Shown: positions 44,533-54,756 of the stretch, piece by piece
Numbering within the stretch: the stretch's first letter is position 1
How the letters are laid out: every line of letters begins with the position of its first letter
Origin: Solimonas sp.
GTDB lineage: Bacteria > Pseudomonadota > Gammaproteobacteria > Nevskiales > Nevskiaceae
Reading direction: 5' to 3'
Assembly: GCA_030149365.1 (NCBI GenBank)
Contig: JASBRP010000049.1
Location: 1-54,987, forward strand
Length of the DNA: 54,987 nucleotides
Notes under the pieces: generated by a model
Databases searched by the model: none
Told to the model about the DNA's origin: nothing
Seen by the model: only the letters and a program-made list of their open reading frames with translations
Program-made: the position numbers and the translations under genes

Positions 44533-45699
44533 TCAGCGGTGCATCAGCTGCGATTTCTCTTCTTCCTTCATCTGCATCTTGCGCACCATGTCGTCGTCCA
44601 TGAGGTTCTGGCGGGCGCGACGCGATTCGAGCTTGACGCGCAGGCGCAGCTCGTTCTGCGAGTCGGCGTTGCGGAGCGCCTCGTCGAAGTTGATGACGCC
44701 GTCCTCGAACATCTCGAACAGGAACTGGTCGAAGGTGATCATGCCCTGCTCGTTGGAGCGGCTCATGACCTCCTTGATGCCGACCACCTCGCCCTTGAAG
44801 ATCATGTCGGCGATCAGCGGCGAGTTGATCATGATTTCCATCGCTGCCGCGCGGCCGCCGCCTTCCTTGCGCACCAGGCGCTGCGAGATGATGGCCTTGA
44901 GGTTCAGCGAAAGGTCCATCAGCAGCTGCTCGCGCTTCTCCTCGGGGAAGAAGTTGATGATGCGGTCCAGCGCCTGGTTGGCGCTGTTGGCGTGCAGCGT
45001 GGACAGCACCAGATGGCCGGTTTCCGCAAAGTTGACCGCGTGTTCCATGGTCTCGCGGGTGCGGATTTCGCCGATCTGGATCACGTCCGGCGCCTGGCGC
45101 AGGGTGTTCTTCAGGGCGTTTTCCCAGGAGAAGGTGTCCTGGCCGACTTCGCGCTGGGTCACCATGCAGCCGTTGTGCGGGTGCACGTACTCGATCGGGT
45201 CCTCGATGGTGATGATGTGGCCGCGCGAGTTGGCGTTGCGGTAGCCCACCATTGCTGCCAGCGAGGTGGACTTGCCCGAGCCCGTGGCGCCGACCATCAG
45301 CACCAGGCCGCGCTTCTCCATCACCACCTTCTTGAGCTGCTCGGGCAGGCCCAGCTGCTCCATGGTCGGGATGGTGGTGTTGATGGTACGCATCACGCCA
45401 CCGACGCGGCCCTGCTGCACGAAGGAATTGACGCGGAAGCGCCCGATGCCCGGGGGGCTGATCGCGAAGTTGCACTCGTTGGTGGCTTCGAATTCCTTGA
45501 TCTGGCGATCGTTCATCAGCGATCGCATGATGATGGCCGCCTGCTCCGGCTGCAGCGGCTTGTCCATCACCGGTGTCATCTGGCCGTCGAGCTTGATCGC
45601 CGGCGGGAATCCCGCCGAGATGAACAAATCCGATGCGCCCTTCTGCTTCATCAGCGTGAGCAGCTGCTGTACGAGTTTTATTGCCTGGTCGCGTTCCAT
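44533..45699 (-). CDS. pilU: Twitching motility ATPase PilU
   Basis: A 388-residue ATPase, longer than PilT. Walker A GATGSGKS is at 137-144, with IITIEDPIEYVHPHNG and QIGEIRTRETMEHAV. A C-terminal tail of about 35 charged residues (RRARQNLMDDDMVRKMQMKE) is typical of PilU. PilU supports PilT in type IV pilus retraction at the inner-membrane platform. GGGGAGG precedes the ATG. It sits 34 bp after pilT on the same strand. Confidence 0.9.
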   Translation of the reverse strand: MERDQAIKLVQQLLTLMKQKGASDLFISAGFPPAIKLDGQMTPVMDKPLQPEQAAIIMRSLMNDRQIKEFEATNECNFAISPPGIGRFRVNSFVQQGRVGGVMRTINTTIPTMEQLGLPEQLKKVVMEKRGLVLMVGATGSGKSTSLAAMVGYRNANSRGHIITIEDPIEYVHPHNGCMVTQREVGQDTFSWENALKNTLRQAPDVIQIGEIRTRETMEHAVNFAETGHLVLSTLHANSANQALDRIINFFPEEKREQLLMDLSLNLKAIISQRLVRKEGGGRAAAMEIMINSPLIADMIFKGEVVGIKEVMSRSNEQGMITFDQFLFEMFEDGVINFDEALRNADSQNELRLRVKLESRRARQNLMDDDMVRKMQMKEEEKSQLMHR

Positions 45700-45733
45700 C
45701 GCCGGCCTCCCCTGGGGTTCTTGCGACCCGAAT

Positions 45734-46777
45734 TCAATTGACGGTGAAGTTGCGCGGATCCGCGGACTTGTAGCGAGCTTCTTCGATACCGACGACGCCC
45801 TTCTTGACCAGCTCCTTCAGGCACTGGTCCAGGGTCTGCATGCCTTCCTTCTGGCCGGTCTGGATGGCCGAGTACATCTGGGCGATCTTGGCTTCGCGGA
45901 TCAGGTTGCGGATGGCCGGGGTGCCGATCATGATTTCGTGCGCCGCCACGCGGCCGCCGCCCTTCTTCTTCAGCAGGGTCTGCGAGATCACCGCACGCAG
46001 CGATTCGGACAGCATCGCGCGCACCATTTCCTTTTCCGCCGCCGGGAAGACGTCGATGATACGGTCGATGGTCTTGGCCGCCGACGAGGTATGCAGGGTG
46101 CCGAACACCAGATGTCCCGTTTCCGCCGCGGTCAGCGCCAGGCGGATGGTTTCCAGGTCGCGCATTTCGCCCACCAGGATGACGTCGGGGTCTTCACGCA
46201 GTGCCGAACGCAGCGATTCGTTGAAGCCCAGGGTATCGCGGTGGACTTCGCGCTGGTTGATCAGGCACTTCTTGGACTGATGGACGAACTCGATCGGGTC
46301 CTCGATGGTGAGGATGTGCCCGTACTCGTTTTCGTTGATGTGGTTGACGATACCGGCCAGCGTCGTCGACTTGCCGGAGCCGGTCGGGCCGGTCACCAGC
46401 ACCACGCCGCGCGGATACTCGGCGATATCCTTGAAGATCGACGGACACTTGAGGTCTTCCAGCGACAGGATCTTCGACGGAATGGTACGGAACACCGCGC
46501 CCGAGCCGCGGGAGTGGGTGAAGGCGTTGACACGGAAGCGCGCCAGGCCCGGAATCTCGAAGGAGAAGTCGGTTTCCAGGAACTCGTCCCAGTTCTTGCG
46601 CTGCTTGTCGTTCATGATGTCGTACACCATGTCGTGGACCTGCTTGTGGTCCAGCGGCGGCAGGTTGATGCGCTTGACGTCGCCGTCGACACGGATCATC
46701 GGCTCGACACCCGCCGAAAGGTGCAGGTCTGACGCGCCCTGTTTGACGCTGAAAGTCAGCAACTGCGCGATATCCAT
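45734..46777 (-). CDS. pilT: Pilus retraction ATPase PilT
   Basis: A 347-residue hexameric ATPase that pulls type IV pili in. Walker A GPTGSGKST is at 130-138, with IEDPIEFVHQ, GEMRDLETIRLALTAAETGHLVFGTLHT and the conserved AIRNLIREAKIAQM motif near 290. Length is standard. GGGGAG lies before the ATG. First gene of a pilT-pilU-pilU-like series, diverging from yggS, an arrangement frequent in gammaproteobacteria. Confidence 0.95.
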   Translation of the reverse strand: MDIAQLLTFSVKQGASDLHLSAGVEPMIRVDGDVKRINLPPLDHKQVHDMVYDIMNDKQRKNWDEFLETDFSFEIPGLARFRVNAFTHSRGSGAVFRTIPSKILSLEDLKCPSIFKDIAEYPRGVVLVTGPTGSGKSTTLAGIVNHINENEYGHILTIEDPIEFVHQSKKCLINQREVHRDTLGFNESLRSALREDPDVILVGEMRDLETIRLALTAAETGHLVFGTLHTSSAAKTIDRIIDVFPAAEKEMVRAMLSESLRAVISQTLLKKKGGGRVAAHEIMIGTPAIRNLIREAKIAQMYSAIQTGQKEGMQTLDQCLKELVKKGVVGIEEARYKSADPRNFTVN

Positions 46778-46848
46778 CCGGTAGCTCCCCAGCTATGCTC
46801 TTTGCTTAGATTCCCCAGACGTTATCGGCATTTACGCGCGCAGGCAAC

Positions 46849-47541
46849 ATGACGGACATTCCCTACAACCTGCTTTCGGTCCGGACGCGGATCGCCACCG
46901 CCTGCAAGGCCGCCGGGCGGCCCGAGTCATCCGTCGGACTGCTGGCGGTTTCCAAGACCTTCGGGGCGTCCGAAGTCCGCCGCGCGCATGCCGCCGGGCA
47001 GCACGCCTTCGGCGAAAACTACCTGCAGGAGGCCCTGGACAAGCAGGCGGAGCTGGCGGACCTGCCGCTGGAATGGCATTTCATCGGCCCGGTCCAGTCC
47101 AACAAGACCCGCAGCCTAGCGGAGCGCTTCGACTGGGTACATGGCGTGGAGCGGCTGAAGATCGCCCAGCGCCTGTCGGACCAGCGTCCGGCCGGGCTGC
47201 CGGCCCTGAACGTCTGCGTGCAGGTCAATGTCTCGGGCGAGGCCAGCAAGGCCGGCTGCGCTCCGGCCGAGGCGCTGGACCTGTGCCGCGCCGTGGCGGC
47301 GTTGCCGCGCTTGCGCCTGCGTGGCCTGATGGCCATTCCCGCGCCGGCCGCCGACGCTGCCGAGCGCCGGGCACCGTTCCGGGAACTGCGGGAGTTGTTC
47401 CAGGAACTGCGCCGGGCCGGACTGGAACTGGATACAATTTCGGCCGGCATGTCGGACGACCTGGAAGATGCCATCGCGGAGGGCTCCACGCTCGTCCGGG
47501 TGGGCAGCGCTCTCTTCGGCTCGCGACCGCCCAAGGCCTGA
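46849..47541 (+). CDS. yggS: PLP homeostasis protein YggS
   Basis: A 230-residue pyridoxal-phosphate-binding protein of the alanine-racemase-like fold, which buffers PLP. Lys36 in LLAVSKTF is the expected PLP lysine. [26 protein letters not shown] and the C-terminal [29 protein letters not shown] are family signatures. It diverges from pilT. The downstream rpiA start is 25 bp after its stop. Confidence 0.95.
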   Translation: MTDIPYNLLSVRTRIATACKAAGRPESSVGLLAVSKTFGASEVRRAHAAGQHAFGENYLQEALDKQAELADLPLEWHFIGPVQSNKTRSLAERFDWVHGVERLKIAQRLSDQRPAGLPALNVCVQVNVSGEASKAGCAPAEALDLCRAVAALPRLRLRGLMAIPAPAADAAERRAPFRELRELFQELRRAGLELDTISAGMSDDLEDAIAEGSTLVRVGSALFGSRPPKA

Positions 47542-47566
47542 ACCCACTCCAACCGAGCACCGAATC

Positions 47567-48229
47567 ATGACCCAGGACGAGGCCAAGAAGGCCGCCGCCG
47601 AAGCCGCCCTCAAGTACGTCGTCCCCGGCGAGGTGCTGGGCGTGGGCACTGGCTCCACCGTGAACTATTTCATCGACGCGCTGGCGAAGATCCGTGACGA
47701 CATCCCGGGCGCGGTGTCCTCCTCCAATGCCTCCACCGAGCGCCTGAAGAAGCTCGGCATCCCGGTGCTGGACCTGAACAAGACCGGCACCCTGTCGATC
47801 TACGTCGACGGCGCCGACGAGGCCAACAAGCACCTGCAGCTGATCAAGGGCGGCGGCGCGGCGCTGACGCGCGAGAAGATCGTGGCCGGCGCCTCGCGCA
47901 AGTTCATCTGCATCGCGGACGAATCCAAGCTGGTGGGAGTGCTGGGCAAGTTCCCGCTGCCGATCGAGGTGATCCCGATGGCGCAGAGCTATGTCGGCCG
48001 CGAGATCGTGAAGCTGGGCGGCCAGCCCTACCTGCGCGACGGCGTGATCACCGACAACGGCAACGTCATCATCGACGTGCGCGGGCTGGAAATCCTGGAC
48101 CCGGTGAAGCTGGAGGCGCAGATCAACCAGATCGCCGGCGTGGTGACCGTGGGCCTGTTCGCCCATCGCCCGGCCGACGTGCTGCTGCTGGGCACGCCTG
48201 GCGGCGTGCGTGAAATCAAGCCCGGCTGA
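47567..48229 (+). CDS. rpiA: Ribose-5-phosphate isomerase A
   Basis: A 220-residue enzyme of the pentose phosphate pathway that interconverts ribose-5-P and ribulose-5-[18 protein letters not shown] is the substrate-binding loop, then [43 protein letters not shown] with the catalytic residues, and [17 protein letters not shown]. Length is standard. The start is the ATG at 47567, giving MTQDEAKK; longer starts would overlap yggS. Probably co-transcribed with yggS. Confidence 0.97.
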   Translation: MTQDEAKKAAAEAALKYVVPGEVLGVGTGSTVNYFIDALAKIRDDIPGAVSSSNASTERLKKLGIPVLDLNKTGTLSIYVDGADEANKHLQLIKGGGAALTREKIVAGASRKFICIADESKLVGVLGKFPLPIEVIPMAQSYVGREIVKLGGQPYLRDGVITDNGNVIIDVRGLEILDPVKLEAQINQIAGVVTVGLFAHRPADVLLLGTPGGVREIKPG

Positions 48230-48260
48230 GCGGGCCCGCTTTCAGTTTGCGGACAAGCGC

Positions 48261-48295
48261 AGACGGAGCGCCCTGGCGGGCACTCCGTCTGCAGC
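48261..48295. repeat. Strong inverted repeat after rpiA
   Basis: GCAGACGGAG and CTCCGTCTGC pair, with complementary inner GC bases. It lies between convergent rpiA and the RRM gene. No T-tract follows, so it may act in mRNA end protection rather than termination. Confidence 0.65.
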
Positions 48296-48334
48296 GTTCG
48301 CGTCCATGGATGGACTGCGCTGTATCGCTCCGCG

Positions 48335-48607
48335 TTAGCGGCGGCGCGAACCACCACGCTTGTCGTCGCGCGGCTGCTCTTCGTTGACCTTGAGCGGCTT
48401 GCCGCGGAGTTCCTTGCCATTAAGGCCGGCGATGGCGGCGCGGGCCTCGTGGCCCTCCATCTCGACGAAGCCGAAGCCCTTGCACTGGCCGCTGAAGACG
48501 TCCTGCATCAGCTTGATCGAGCGCACGCGGCCAAAGCCCGCAAACAGGGCGGACAGTTCCGCTTCGGTGGTGTCGCTGGGCAGGTTGCCGGCGAAGATGC
48601 GCTTCAT
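48335..48607 (-). CDS. RRM-domain RNA-binding protein
   Basis: A 90-residue single RNA-recognition motif: RNP2 IFAGNLP near the start, RNP1 KGFGFVEM in the middle, and a basic tail DDKRGGSRRR. Bacterial proteins of this small type are often cold-induced RNA chaperones. The ATG at 48607 gives the usual MKRIFAGNLP. It lies 63 bp downstream of the RhlE-like helicase on the same strand, suggesting joint expression in RNA remodelling. Confidence 0.9.
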   Translation of the reverse strand: MKRIFAGNLPSDTTEAELSALFAGFGRVRSIKLMQDVFSGQCKGFGFVEMEGHEARAAIAGLNGKELRGKPLKVNEEQPRDDKRGGSRRR

Positions 48608-48670
48608 ATCAGTACTCCAAATGTGAATCATGACCCACAGGCCACTGCCCGCGGGGTATCTCTCTGCCGC

Positions 48671-50008
48671 TCAGTGAACCTTGCGGCTCTTGCCGGCCAG
48701 ATGCTCGGCCGTCTTGTGCGGCGAACCGCTGGTGGTCCAGGACTTGCGGCCACCCGGCCCCGCCTGCTGCGGACGCTTGTCGGAACCCTGGTCGCGGCCC
48801 CTCACGGTGGCCTGGCGACGCTGGCCCTGGGGCGGACGCGGCGGGCGCGGCGGCTCCGGCGCCTGCGGACGCGGCGTATAGCCTTCGACCGTCATGACCG
48901 GCACAGGTTTCTTGAGCAGGCGCTCGATGTCCTTGAGCTCGCCACGTTCGTCCGGCGAGACCAGCGACACCGCCTCGCCCTCGGCTCCGGCACGGCCGGT
49001 ACGGCCGATGCGGTGGACGTAGTCCTCCGGCACGTTCGGCAGCTCGTAGTTCACCACGTGCGGCAGCTGGTCGATGTCCAGGCCGCGGGCGGCGATGTCG
49101 GTGGCCACCAGCACGCGCACGACGCCGGACTTGAAGTCCGCCAGGGCGCGGGTACGGGCGTTCTGGCTCTTGTTGCCGTGCAGCGCCGCCGTGGTGATGT
49201 CCCACTTGGCCAGCTTCTCGGCCAGGCGGTTGGCCGCATGCTTGGTGCGCGTGAACACCAGGGTCTGGCGCCAGTTGCCGCTGCTGATCATGTAGGCCAG
49301 CAGGTCGGCCTTCTGCGCCTTGTCGGTGTGCACCACGCGCTGCGTCACGGTCTCGGCGGCGGAGTTGCGCGGCGCGATGTCGATGGTGTGCGGCTTCTTC
49401 AGCAGGCCTTCGGCCAGGCCACGGATGTCCTTGGAGAAGGTCGCCGAGAACATCAGGTTCTGGCGGTTCTGCGGCAGCAGGGCCAGCACGCGCTTGATGT
49501 CGTGGATGAAGCCCATGTCGAGCATGCGGTCGGCTTCGTCCAGCACCAGGAACTCGACCTTGCCCAGGTGCACGGCACGCTGGCCGGCCAGGTCCAGCAG
49601 GCGACCCGGCGTGGCGACCAGGATGTCGCAGCCGCGCTTGAGGTTGTCGATCTGCGGGTTGATGTTGACGCCGCCGACGACCATGACCGTGCGCAGGTGG
49701 CGCAGGTGCTTGCCGTAGGTGCGCACGCTTTCGGCCACCTGGGCGGCCAGTTCGCGCGTCGGCACCAGCACCAGCGTACGGACGCGATGCGTGCCGTTGG
49801 GGTCCGGCGGGGTCAGACCCAGCTTGTGCAGCAGCGGCAGCGTGAACGCGGCAGTCTTGCCGGTGCCGGTCTGGGCAGCGGCCAGCAGATCGCGGCCCGA
49901 CAGCACCACCGGGATGGCCTGGGCCTGGATCGGGGTCGGCTCGGTGTAGCCTTCCTGGGCAACGGCCTGCAGCAGGGCCTCGGAAAGGCCCAGATCGGAA
50001 AACGGCAT
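48671..50008 (-). CDS. rhlE: DEAD-box RNA helicase RhlE
   Basis: A 445-residue ATP-dependent RNA helicase: Q motif [14 protein letters not shown], Walker A AQTGTGKT (45-52), [13 protein letters not shown] box in [12 protein letters not shown] in FSATFS and [11 protein letters not shown] Pro/Arg/Gly/Gln-rich tail of about 80 residues is typical of RhlE. The ATG at 50008 has AGGAGG directly upstream, so earlier in-frame starts are rejected. Function: ribosome assembly or RNA turnover. Followed by the RRM protein. Confidence 0.94.
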   Translation of the reverse strand: MPFSDLGLSEALLQAVAQEGYTEPTPIQAQAIPVVLSGRDLLAAAQTGTGKTAAFTLPLLHKLGLTPPDPNGTHRVRTLVLVPTRELAAQVAESVRTYGKHLRHLRTVMVVGGVNINPQIDNLKRGCDILVATPGRLLDLAGQRAVHLGKVEFLVLDEADRMLDMGFIHDIKRVLALLPQNRQNLMFSATFSKDIRGLAEGLLKKPHTIDIAPRNSAAETVTQRVVHTDKAQKADLLAYMISSGNWRQTLVFTRTKHAANRLAEKLAKWDITTAALHGNKSQNARTRALADFKSGVVRVLVATDIAARGLDIDQLPHVVNYELPNVPEDYVHRIGRTGRAGAEGEAVSLVSPDERGELKDIERLLKKPVPVMTVEGYTPRPQAPEPPRPPRPPQGQRRQATVRGRDQGSDKRPQQAGPGGRKSWTTSGSPHKTAEHLAGKSRKVH

Positions 50009-50237
50009 GTAAAACCTCCTGAACGCGCCTGCTGCGGGATTACGGGTCCGAGCCGGTTCAGGCTGCTGGAAATAAAAGAGTATCGGGAAGGGCTGGCAGT
50101 ACCGCTGGCCCATGGCGCCAACCGGGGGGCGCCTCACGAACGGCCGGCATTATACAAGGGCATCCCCGGATCGCCTAATCCCCCGCCCGGCGTCGTATGA
50201 TCGGCCGACCGCCATCCCCCACTACACGGAGAATCCG

Positions 50238-50726
50238 ATGCGTCTTGCCTGTATCGCCGCCGTAATGACCGCCGCCTTCGCCCTCCCCGCCCAGGCCGAC
50301 ACCTGGAAGGACCTCAAGGGCGCCGCCAAGCAGCAGGCCAGCCAGAAGGCTGAAGAGCAGCTCGGCCTGCCCCAGGCCGCCCCGGCCGGCGCCTCGGTGT
50401 ACTTCATCGAGCCCAAGGACGGCGCCACCGTGAAGGGACCGGTCAAGGTCGTCTTCGGCCTCGCCGGCATGGGCGTCGCCCCCGCCGGCATCAACCAGGC
50501 CAACACCGGCCACCACCACCTGCTGATCGACGACCCGACGGTGGACCTGACCAAGCCCCTGCCGATGACCGACCAGATCAAGCACTTCGGCGGCGGCCAG
50601 ACCGAAACCACCCTGGACCTGAAGCCCGGCAAGCACACCCTGCAGATGGTACTGGGCGACTGGAAGCACCAGCCCCACAACCCCTCGGTGACCTCGCCCA
50701 AGATCACCATCACCGTCACCAAGTAA
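50238..50726 (+). CDS. DUF4399-domain periplasmic protein
   Basis: A 162-residue exported protein: signal peptide to about residue 20 (FALPAQA), then a short helix and a compact beta domain. The domain has VYFIEPKDGATVKGPVKVVFGLAGMGVAPAG and TGHHHLLID, plus HTLQMVLGDWKHQPH, the DUF4399 pattern. The histidine-rich segments might bind metal, but function is unknown. The ATG at 50238 follows CGGAGAA. Ends at a shared terminator. Confidence 0.87.
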   Translation: MRLACIAAVMTAAFALPAQADTWKDLKGAAKQQASQKAEEQLGLPQAAPAGASVYFIEPKDGATVKGPVKVVFGLAGMGVAPAGINQANTGHHHLLIDDPTVDLTKPLPMTDQIKHFGGGQTETTLDLKPGKHTLQMVLGDWKHQPHNPSVTSPKITITVTK

Positions 50727-50743
50727 GCATTGCCACAGGCAAT

Positions 50744-50773
50744 AAAAAGGGCGGCCCGAAGGCCGCCCTTTTT
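50744..50773. terminator. Bidirectional terminator
   Basis: AAAAAGGGCGGCC, loop CGAA, GGCCGCCCTTTTT: a perfect stem with A and T tracts. It ends both the DUF4399 gene and the leftward beta-barrel gene. Confidence 0.93.
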
Positions 50774-50790
50774 CGTTGCTTCGGTCCCGC

Positions 50791-51684
50791 TTAGATCTTG
50801 AAATCCAGGCGCACGCCGAAGTGGTAGCCGTACACGCGCGAGTCGCGGTCGGCGCGATACACCAGGCCACCGCCACCAATGCGGATATCCGGGAACCACT
50901 CGGAGTTCAGCGTGATCGGCACTTCCAGGTTGACGCCGTAGGACACGCCGTCGAAGGTTTCGCTGGCCGCGCCACGCTCAGCCTTCATCGAGGAGTAGCC
51001 GATGGGCACGGAAATCTCGACCAGCTCGAACAGCGAACCGGTGGGCACCACGAAGATGCCGTAGTACTCGCCAACCTCGAACTTCTTGGCGCCGTCGTCC
51101 TTGTCGTCGGCCACGCCGTACTGCAGTTCCAGGCCCACGGCATCGAGCAGGCGCATGCCGGCGCGGATGCGGTACATGCTGGATTCGAGCTCGTCGCTGC
51201 CGAAGGCGGTTTCCAGCGCGTCATCCGACAGCGCCAGGGTGATCTCGGCCTTGTCCACGCCCAGGTAGAAATGGAAGGGCTCGCCGGAATCCTCGCTGGC
51301 GGTCTCTTCGGCCGGGGCTTCCTCGGCGGCGGCTTCTTCAACCGGGGCTTCCTCGGCCGGAGCGGATTCGGCGCTCAGGTCGGTGGCCATCGCGTCAGCC
51401 GGGGCAGCCTCGGCGCCGGCATCGACAGCCTCGGTGGAAGCATCGGCCGGGGCGGCTTCTGCCGCAGCATCCGCCGGAGCCGCTTCGGTGCCGGCGGCAT
51501 CGGCGGCCGTGGCATCGGCCGGAGCTTCGGTGTCAGCCGGGGCTTCGGCTGCCATCGGCTCGGCAGGGGCGACTTCGGCGGACTCAGGAGCCACGGCCTC
51601 CTCGGCGGCCGGATCCTGCGCCAGGGCCGGCAGTGAGAACAGCACTCCCATCAACACCGCAGCGGCGCTCGCGGACCTTTTCAT
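50791..51684 (-). CDS. Outer-membrane beta-barrel protein with long Ala/Glu/Pro-rich spacer
   Basis: A 297-residue exported protein with a signal peptide (MKRSASAAAVLMGVLFSLPALA). A spacer of about 110 residues made mostly of Ala, Glu, Pro, Asp and Thr in APADA-like repeats follows. Then comes a domain of about 165 residues (FHFYLGVDKAEITLALSDDA to LDFKI) with alternating hydrophobic strands, probably an 8-stranded barrel. The final RLDFKI fits outer-membrane insertion less well than a Phe end, so this is moderately sure. The spacer DNA is repetitive, so length may vary between strains. Confidence 0.75.
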   Translation of the reverse strand: MKRSASAAAVLMGVLFSLPALAQDPAAEEAVAPESAEVAPAEPMAAEAPADTEAPADATAADAAGTEAAPADAAAEAAPADASTEAVDAGAEAAPADAMATDLSAESAPAEEAPVEEAAAEEAPAEETASEDSGEPFHFYLGVDKAEITLALSDDALETAFGSDELESSMYRIRAGMRLLDAVGLELQYGVADDKDDGAKKFEVGEYYGIFVVPTGSLFELVEISVPIGYSSMKAERGAASETFDGVSYGVNLEVPITLNSEWFPDIRIGGGGLVYRADRDSRVYGYHFGVRLDFKI

Positions 51685-51873
51685 ATCTCCCCCTTAGGAA
51701 TGTTGAAACGCTATTTATTCAGGTGCGCCGAATGTTCCCGCATTTTCCTTTGCAAATCCAGCGATTGATGGGGCTCATGCAGACGGACTAGGCAGGGCCC
51801 GGAGGCCAGCCTCCGGGGCCTGCGAAACCCGCCGGGCTCGACGTTGTGCCGCCGCGGCCCTAGCATTGTCGCC

Positions 51874-52785
51874 ATGTCCTCGCTTCCACCGATCCTGGCA
51901 CGCTGGTCTGCCGGTGCTGCCCTGCTGTTCGCCGCGGCTGGCGCCGCCGTGGCCCAGCAGGAGGCGCCGGTGACGCTGACCCTGGTTGCCACGCAGGGGC
52001 CCCTGCAAAGCGCCGATCTCGATGCCGCCCTGGCGGCCCTGCAGGGCCGCCCCCTGGACGAAGCCCTGCAGGCCGAGGCCGAGGCGCTGGTCCGGGACTA
52101 TTACGACTGGCAGGAATGGCGTGAGGTGCAGGTGTCGGCACTACGCAGCGAGGCAGCTCCCGGCGAGTTGCAGTTGCAGGTCGCCGCGCAACCGCCGCTG
52201 CCGCCGCCCGAGCCGCCCGCCGCGCTGGCCGACCCGGAGCCACCGAAAAAGCGGGCCAAGAAGCGCGAGGCCCCCATCCTGGCCACCGACTACGACAGCT
52301 GGCTGCGCTCTCCGGCACGCGTGCTGGTCGACGCCGACCAGCGTCGGCTCTGGCTCAAGCGCGGCAAGCAGATCGTCAGCTATACCGTCGCGGTGGGCAC
52401 CGAGAACACGCCGACACCGCCGGGCATCTACCGCGTGGAGCAGATCGCCCACCGCCCTACCTGGTATCCCACCGCGACGATCCGCCGCGACCACGCCGCG
52501 CGCGGCATCAAGCTGCCCACCTCGGTGCCGCCCGGCGCCGGCAACCCGCTGGGCGCCTGGTTCGTGCGACTGCAGGACTCCATCGGCATCCACGGCACCA
52601 ACGAGCCCGCCTCCATCGGGCAGGCCAGCAGCTACGGCTGCGTACGCATGCACGAGCGCGACCTGGAGGAGCTGGCGCGCACCCTGCGCCCCGGCGACCG
52701 GGTGCTGGTGATCGGCGAGCCGGCACCGGTGCCGGCGCAGGGCCAGCAGGTCAGCCTGCGCGACACCGGGGACACGCACCCGTGA
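51874..52785 (+). CDS. L,D-transpeptidase (YkuD family)
   Basis: A 303-residue envelope enzyme: N-terminal signal (to about residue 27, AAVAQQ), a helical region, a Pro/Lys linker (107-135), then a YkuD domain. VGTENTPTPPGIYRV, His240 in IGIHGTN, and catalytic Cys256 in SSYGCVRM form the active site; the usual SHGC reads SYGC. It would cross-link peptidoglycan stem peptides or anchor lipoproteins. The ATG at 51874 is preferred to a longer start. Its stop overlaps the NUDIX gene (TGATG). Confidence 0.9.
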   Translation: MSSLPPILARWSAGAALLFAAAGAAVAQQEAPVTLTLVATQGPLQSADLDAALAALQGRPLDEALQAEAEALVRDYYDWQEWREVQVSALRSEAAPGELQLQVAAQPPLPPPEPPAALADPEPPKKRAKKREAPILATDYDSWLRSPARVLVDADQRRLWLKRGKQIVSYTVAVGTENTPTPPGIYRVEQIAHRPTWYPTATIRRDHAARGIKLPTSVPPGAGNPLGAWFVRLQDSIGIHGTNEPASIGQASSYGCVRMHERDLEELARTLRPGDRVLVIGEPAPVPAQGQQVSLRDTGDTHP

Positions 52786-53375
52786 TGCCTCCCGCCATCA
52801 AGTTCTGCAACCTTTGCGGCCACGGGGTGGACCTGCGGATTCCGCCGGATGACCATCTCGAGCGCCACGTCTGCGGCCACTGCGGCAATATCCAGTACCT
52901 CAACCCCAAGGCCATCGTCGGCATCGTTCCGGAGGCCGAGGACGGCCGCATCCTGATGTGCCGCCGCAACATCGAACCGCGCCTGGGCCTGTGGACCTTC
53001 CCGGCCGGCTTCATGGAGCTGGGCGAGACCAGTGGCCAGGGTGCCGCCCGCGAGGCGCTCGAGGAATCCCAGGCCCAGGTCGAGCCGCTGGAACTGATCG
53101 CGGTGATCAACGTGCCCTACGTCAGCCAGGTCTACCTGATCCACCGGGGGCGTCTGGTCGGCACGCATTTCGGCCCCACGGCGGAGAGCTCCGAGGTACG
53201 GCTGATGCGCGAGGACGAGATCCCCTGGAACGACATCGCGTTCCCGACGATCTGGCACAGCCTCAAGTTCTTCTTCGAGGACCGCCGCCGCGGGCGCTAC
53301 GAAACGCACAGCCTCGACCTCAAGTTCCGCCCCCGGCCGCCCGAGCGGGCGGAAATTAGCGCCGGCAATATCTAG
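52785..53375 (+). CDS. NUDIX hydrolase with zinc ribbon
   Basis: A 196-residue protein with an N-terminal zinc ribbon (CNLCG at 8-12 and CGHCG near 30). The Nudix box begins GFMELGETSGQGAAREALEE and matches Gx5Ex7REuxEE. It is expected to hydrolyse a nucleoside diphosphate derivative, such as ADP-ribose or NADH. The zinc ribbon is like NudC-type proteins but the protein is shorter, so NADH specificity is not claimed. ATG overlaps the transpeptidase stop. Confidence 0.9.
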   Translation: MPPAIKFCNLCGHGVDLRIPPDDHLERHVCGHCGNIQYLNPKAIVGIVPEAEDGRILMCRRNIEPRLGLWTFPAGFMELGETSGQGAAREALEESQAQVEPLELIAVINVPYVSQVYLIHRGRLVGTHFGPTAESSEVRLMREDEIPWNDIAFPTIWHSLKFFFEDRRRGRYETHSLDLKFRPRPPERAEISAGNI

Positions 53376-53394
53376 ATCTTCCGCTCCGCGTCAT

Positions 53395-53447
53395 CCCCCA
53401 TATCGGGGGTTAACCCCCGATACGGGGGATACCCCCCTACGTAGGGG
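53395..53447. promoter_or_regulatory. Phased G/C palindromes upstream of the lipoprotein gene
   Basis: ATCGGGGGTTAACCCCCGAT (53402-53421) is a perfect 20-bp palindrome, and CCCCTACGTAGGGG (53434-53447) a perfect 14-bp one. Six alternating runs of C or G recur about every 9-11 bp. A weak TGATTT/17 bp/TAAATT promoter (53448-53476) lies just downstream. An activator site is the likely reading. Confidence 0.65.
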
Positions 53448-53519
53448 TGATTTCCCGCGCTGCCGATCCGTAAATTGATGCGCACCCAGGATCGGGTGAT
53501 CAGTTTCCGGAGACCTTCA

Positions 53520-54608
<1,089 letters not shown>

Positions 54609-54627
54609 GGCGGCGGTGCGATACCCG

Positions 54628-54657
54628 GACCCCGCCTTGCCGGCGGGGTCTTTTTTT
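54628..54657 (+). terminator. Rho-independent terminator
   Basis: A GACCCCGCC/GGCGGGGTC stem with seven T's, about 20 bp after the lipoprotein stop. Confidence 0.92.
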
Positions 54658-54756
54658 GCCCGCCGTCCGGCAGGCCATCCGTACGGACGACCCCGCGGGC
54701 GTTGCAGTTTCGTTTAAAATACGCCCCCCGATTGTCCCAGCCGCCCTGTAGAAGCC

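Noticed and set aside
48261..48295. Hairpin after rpiA as a Rho-independent terminator
   Set aside because: The stem is strong, but no T-tract follows on either strand; kept only as an inverted repeat.
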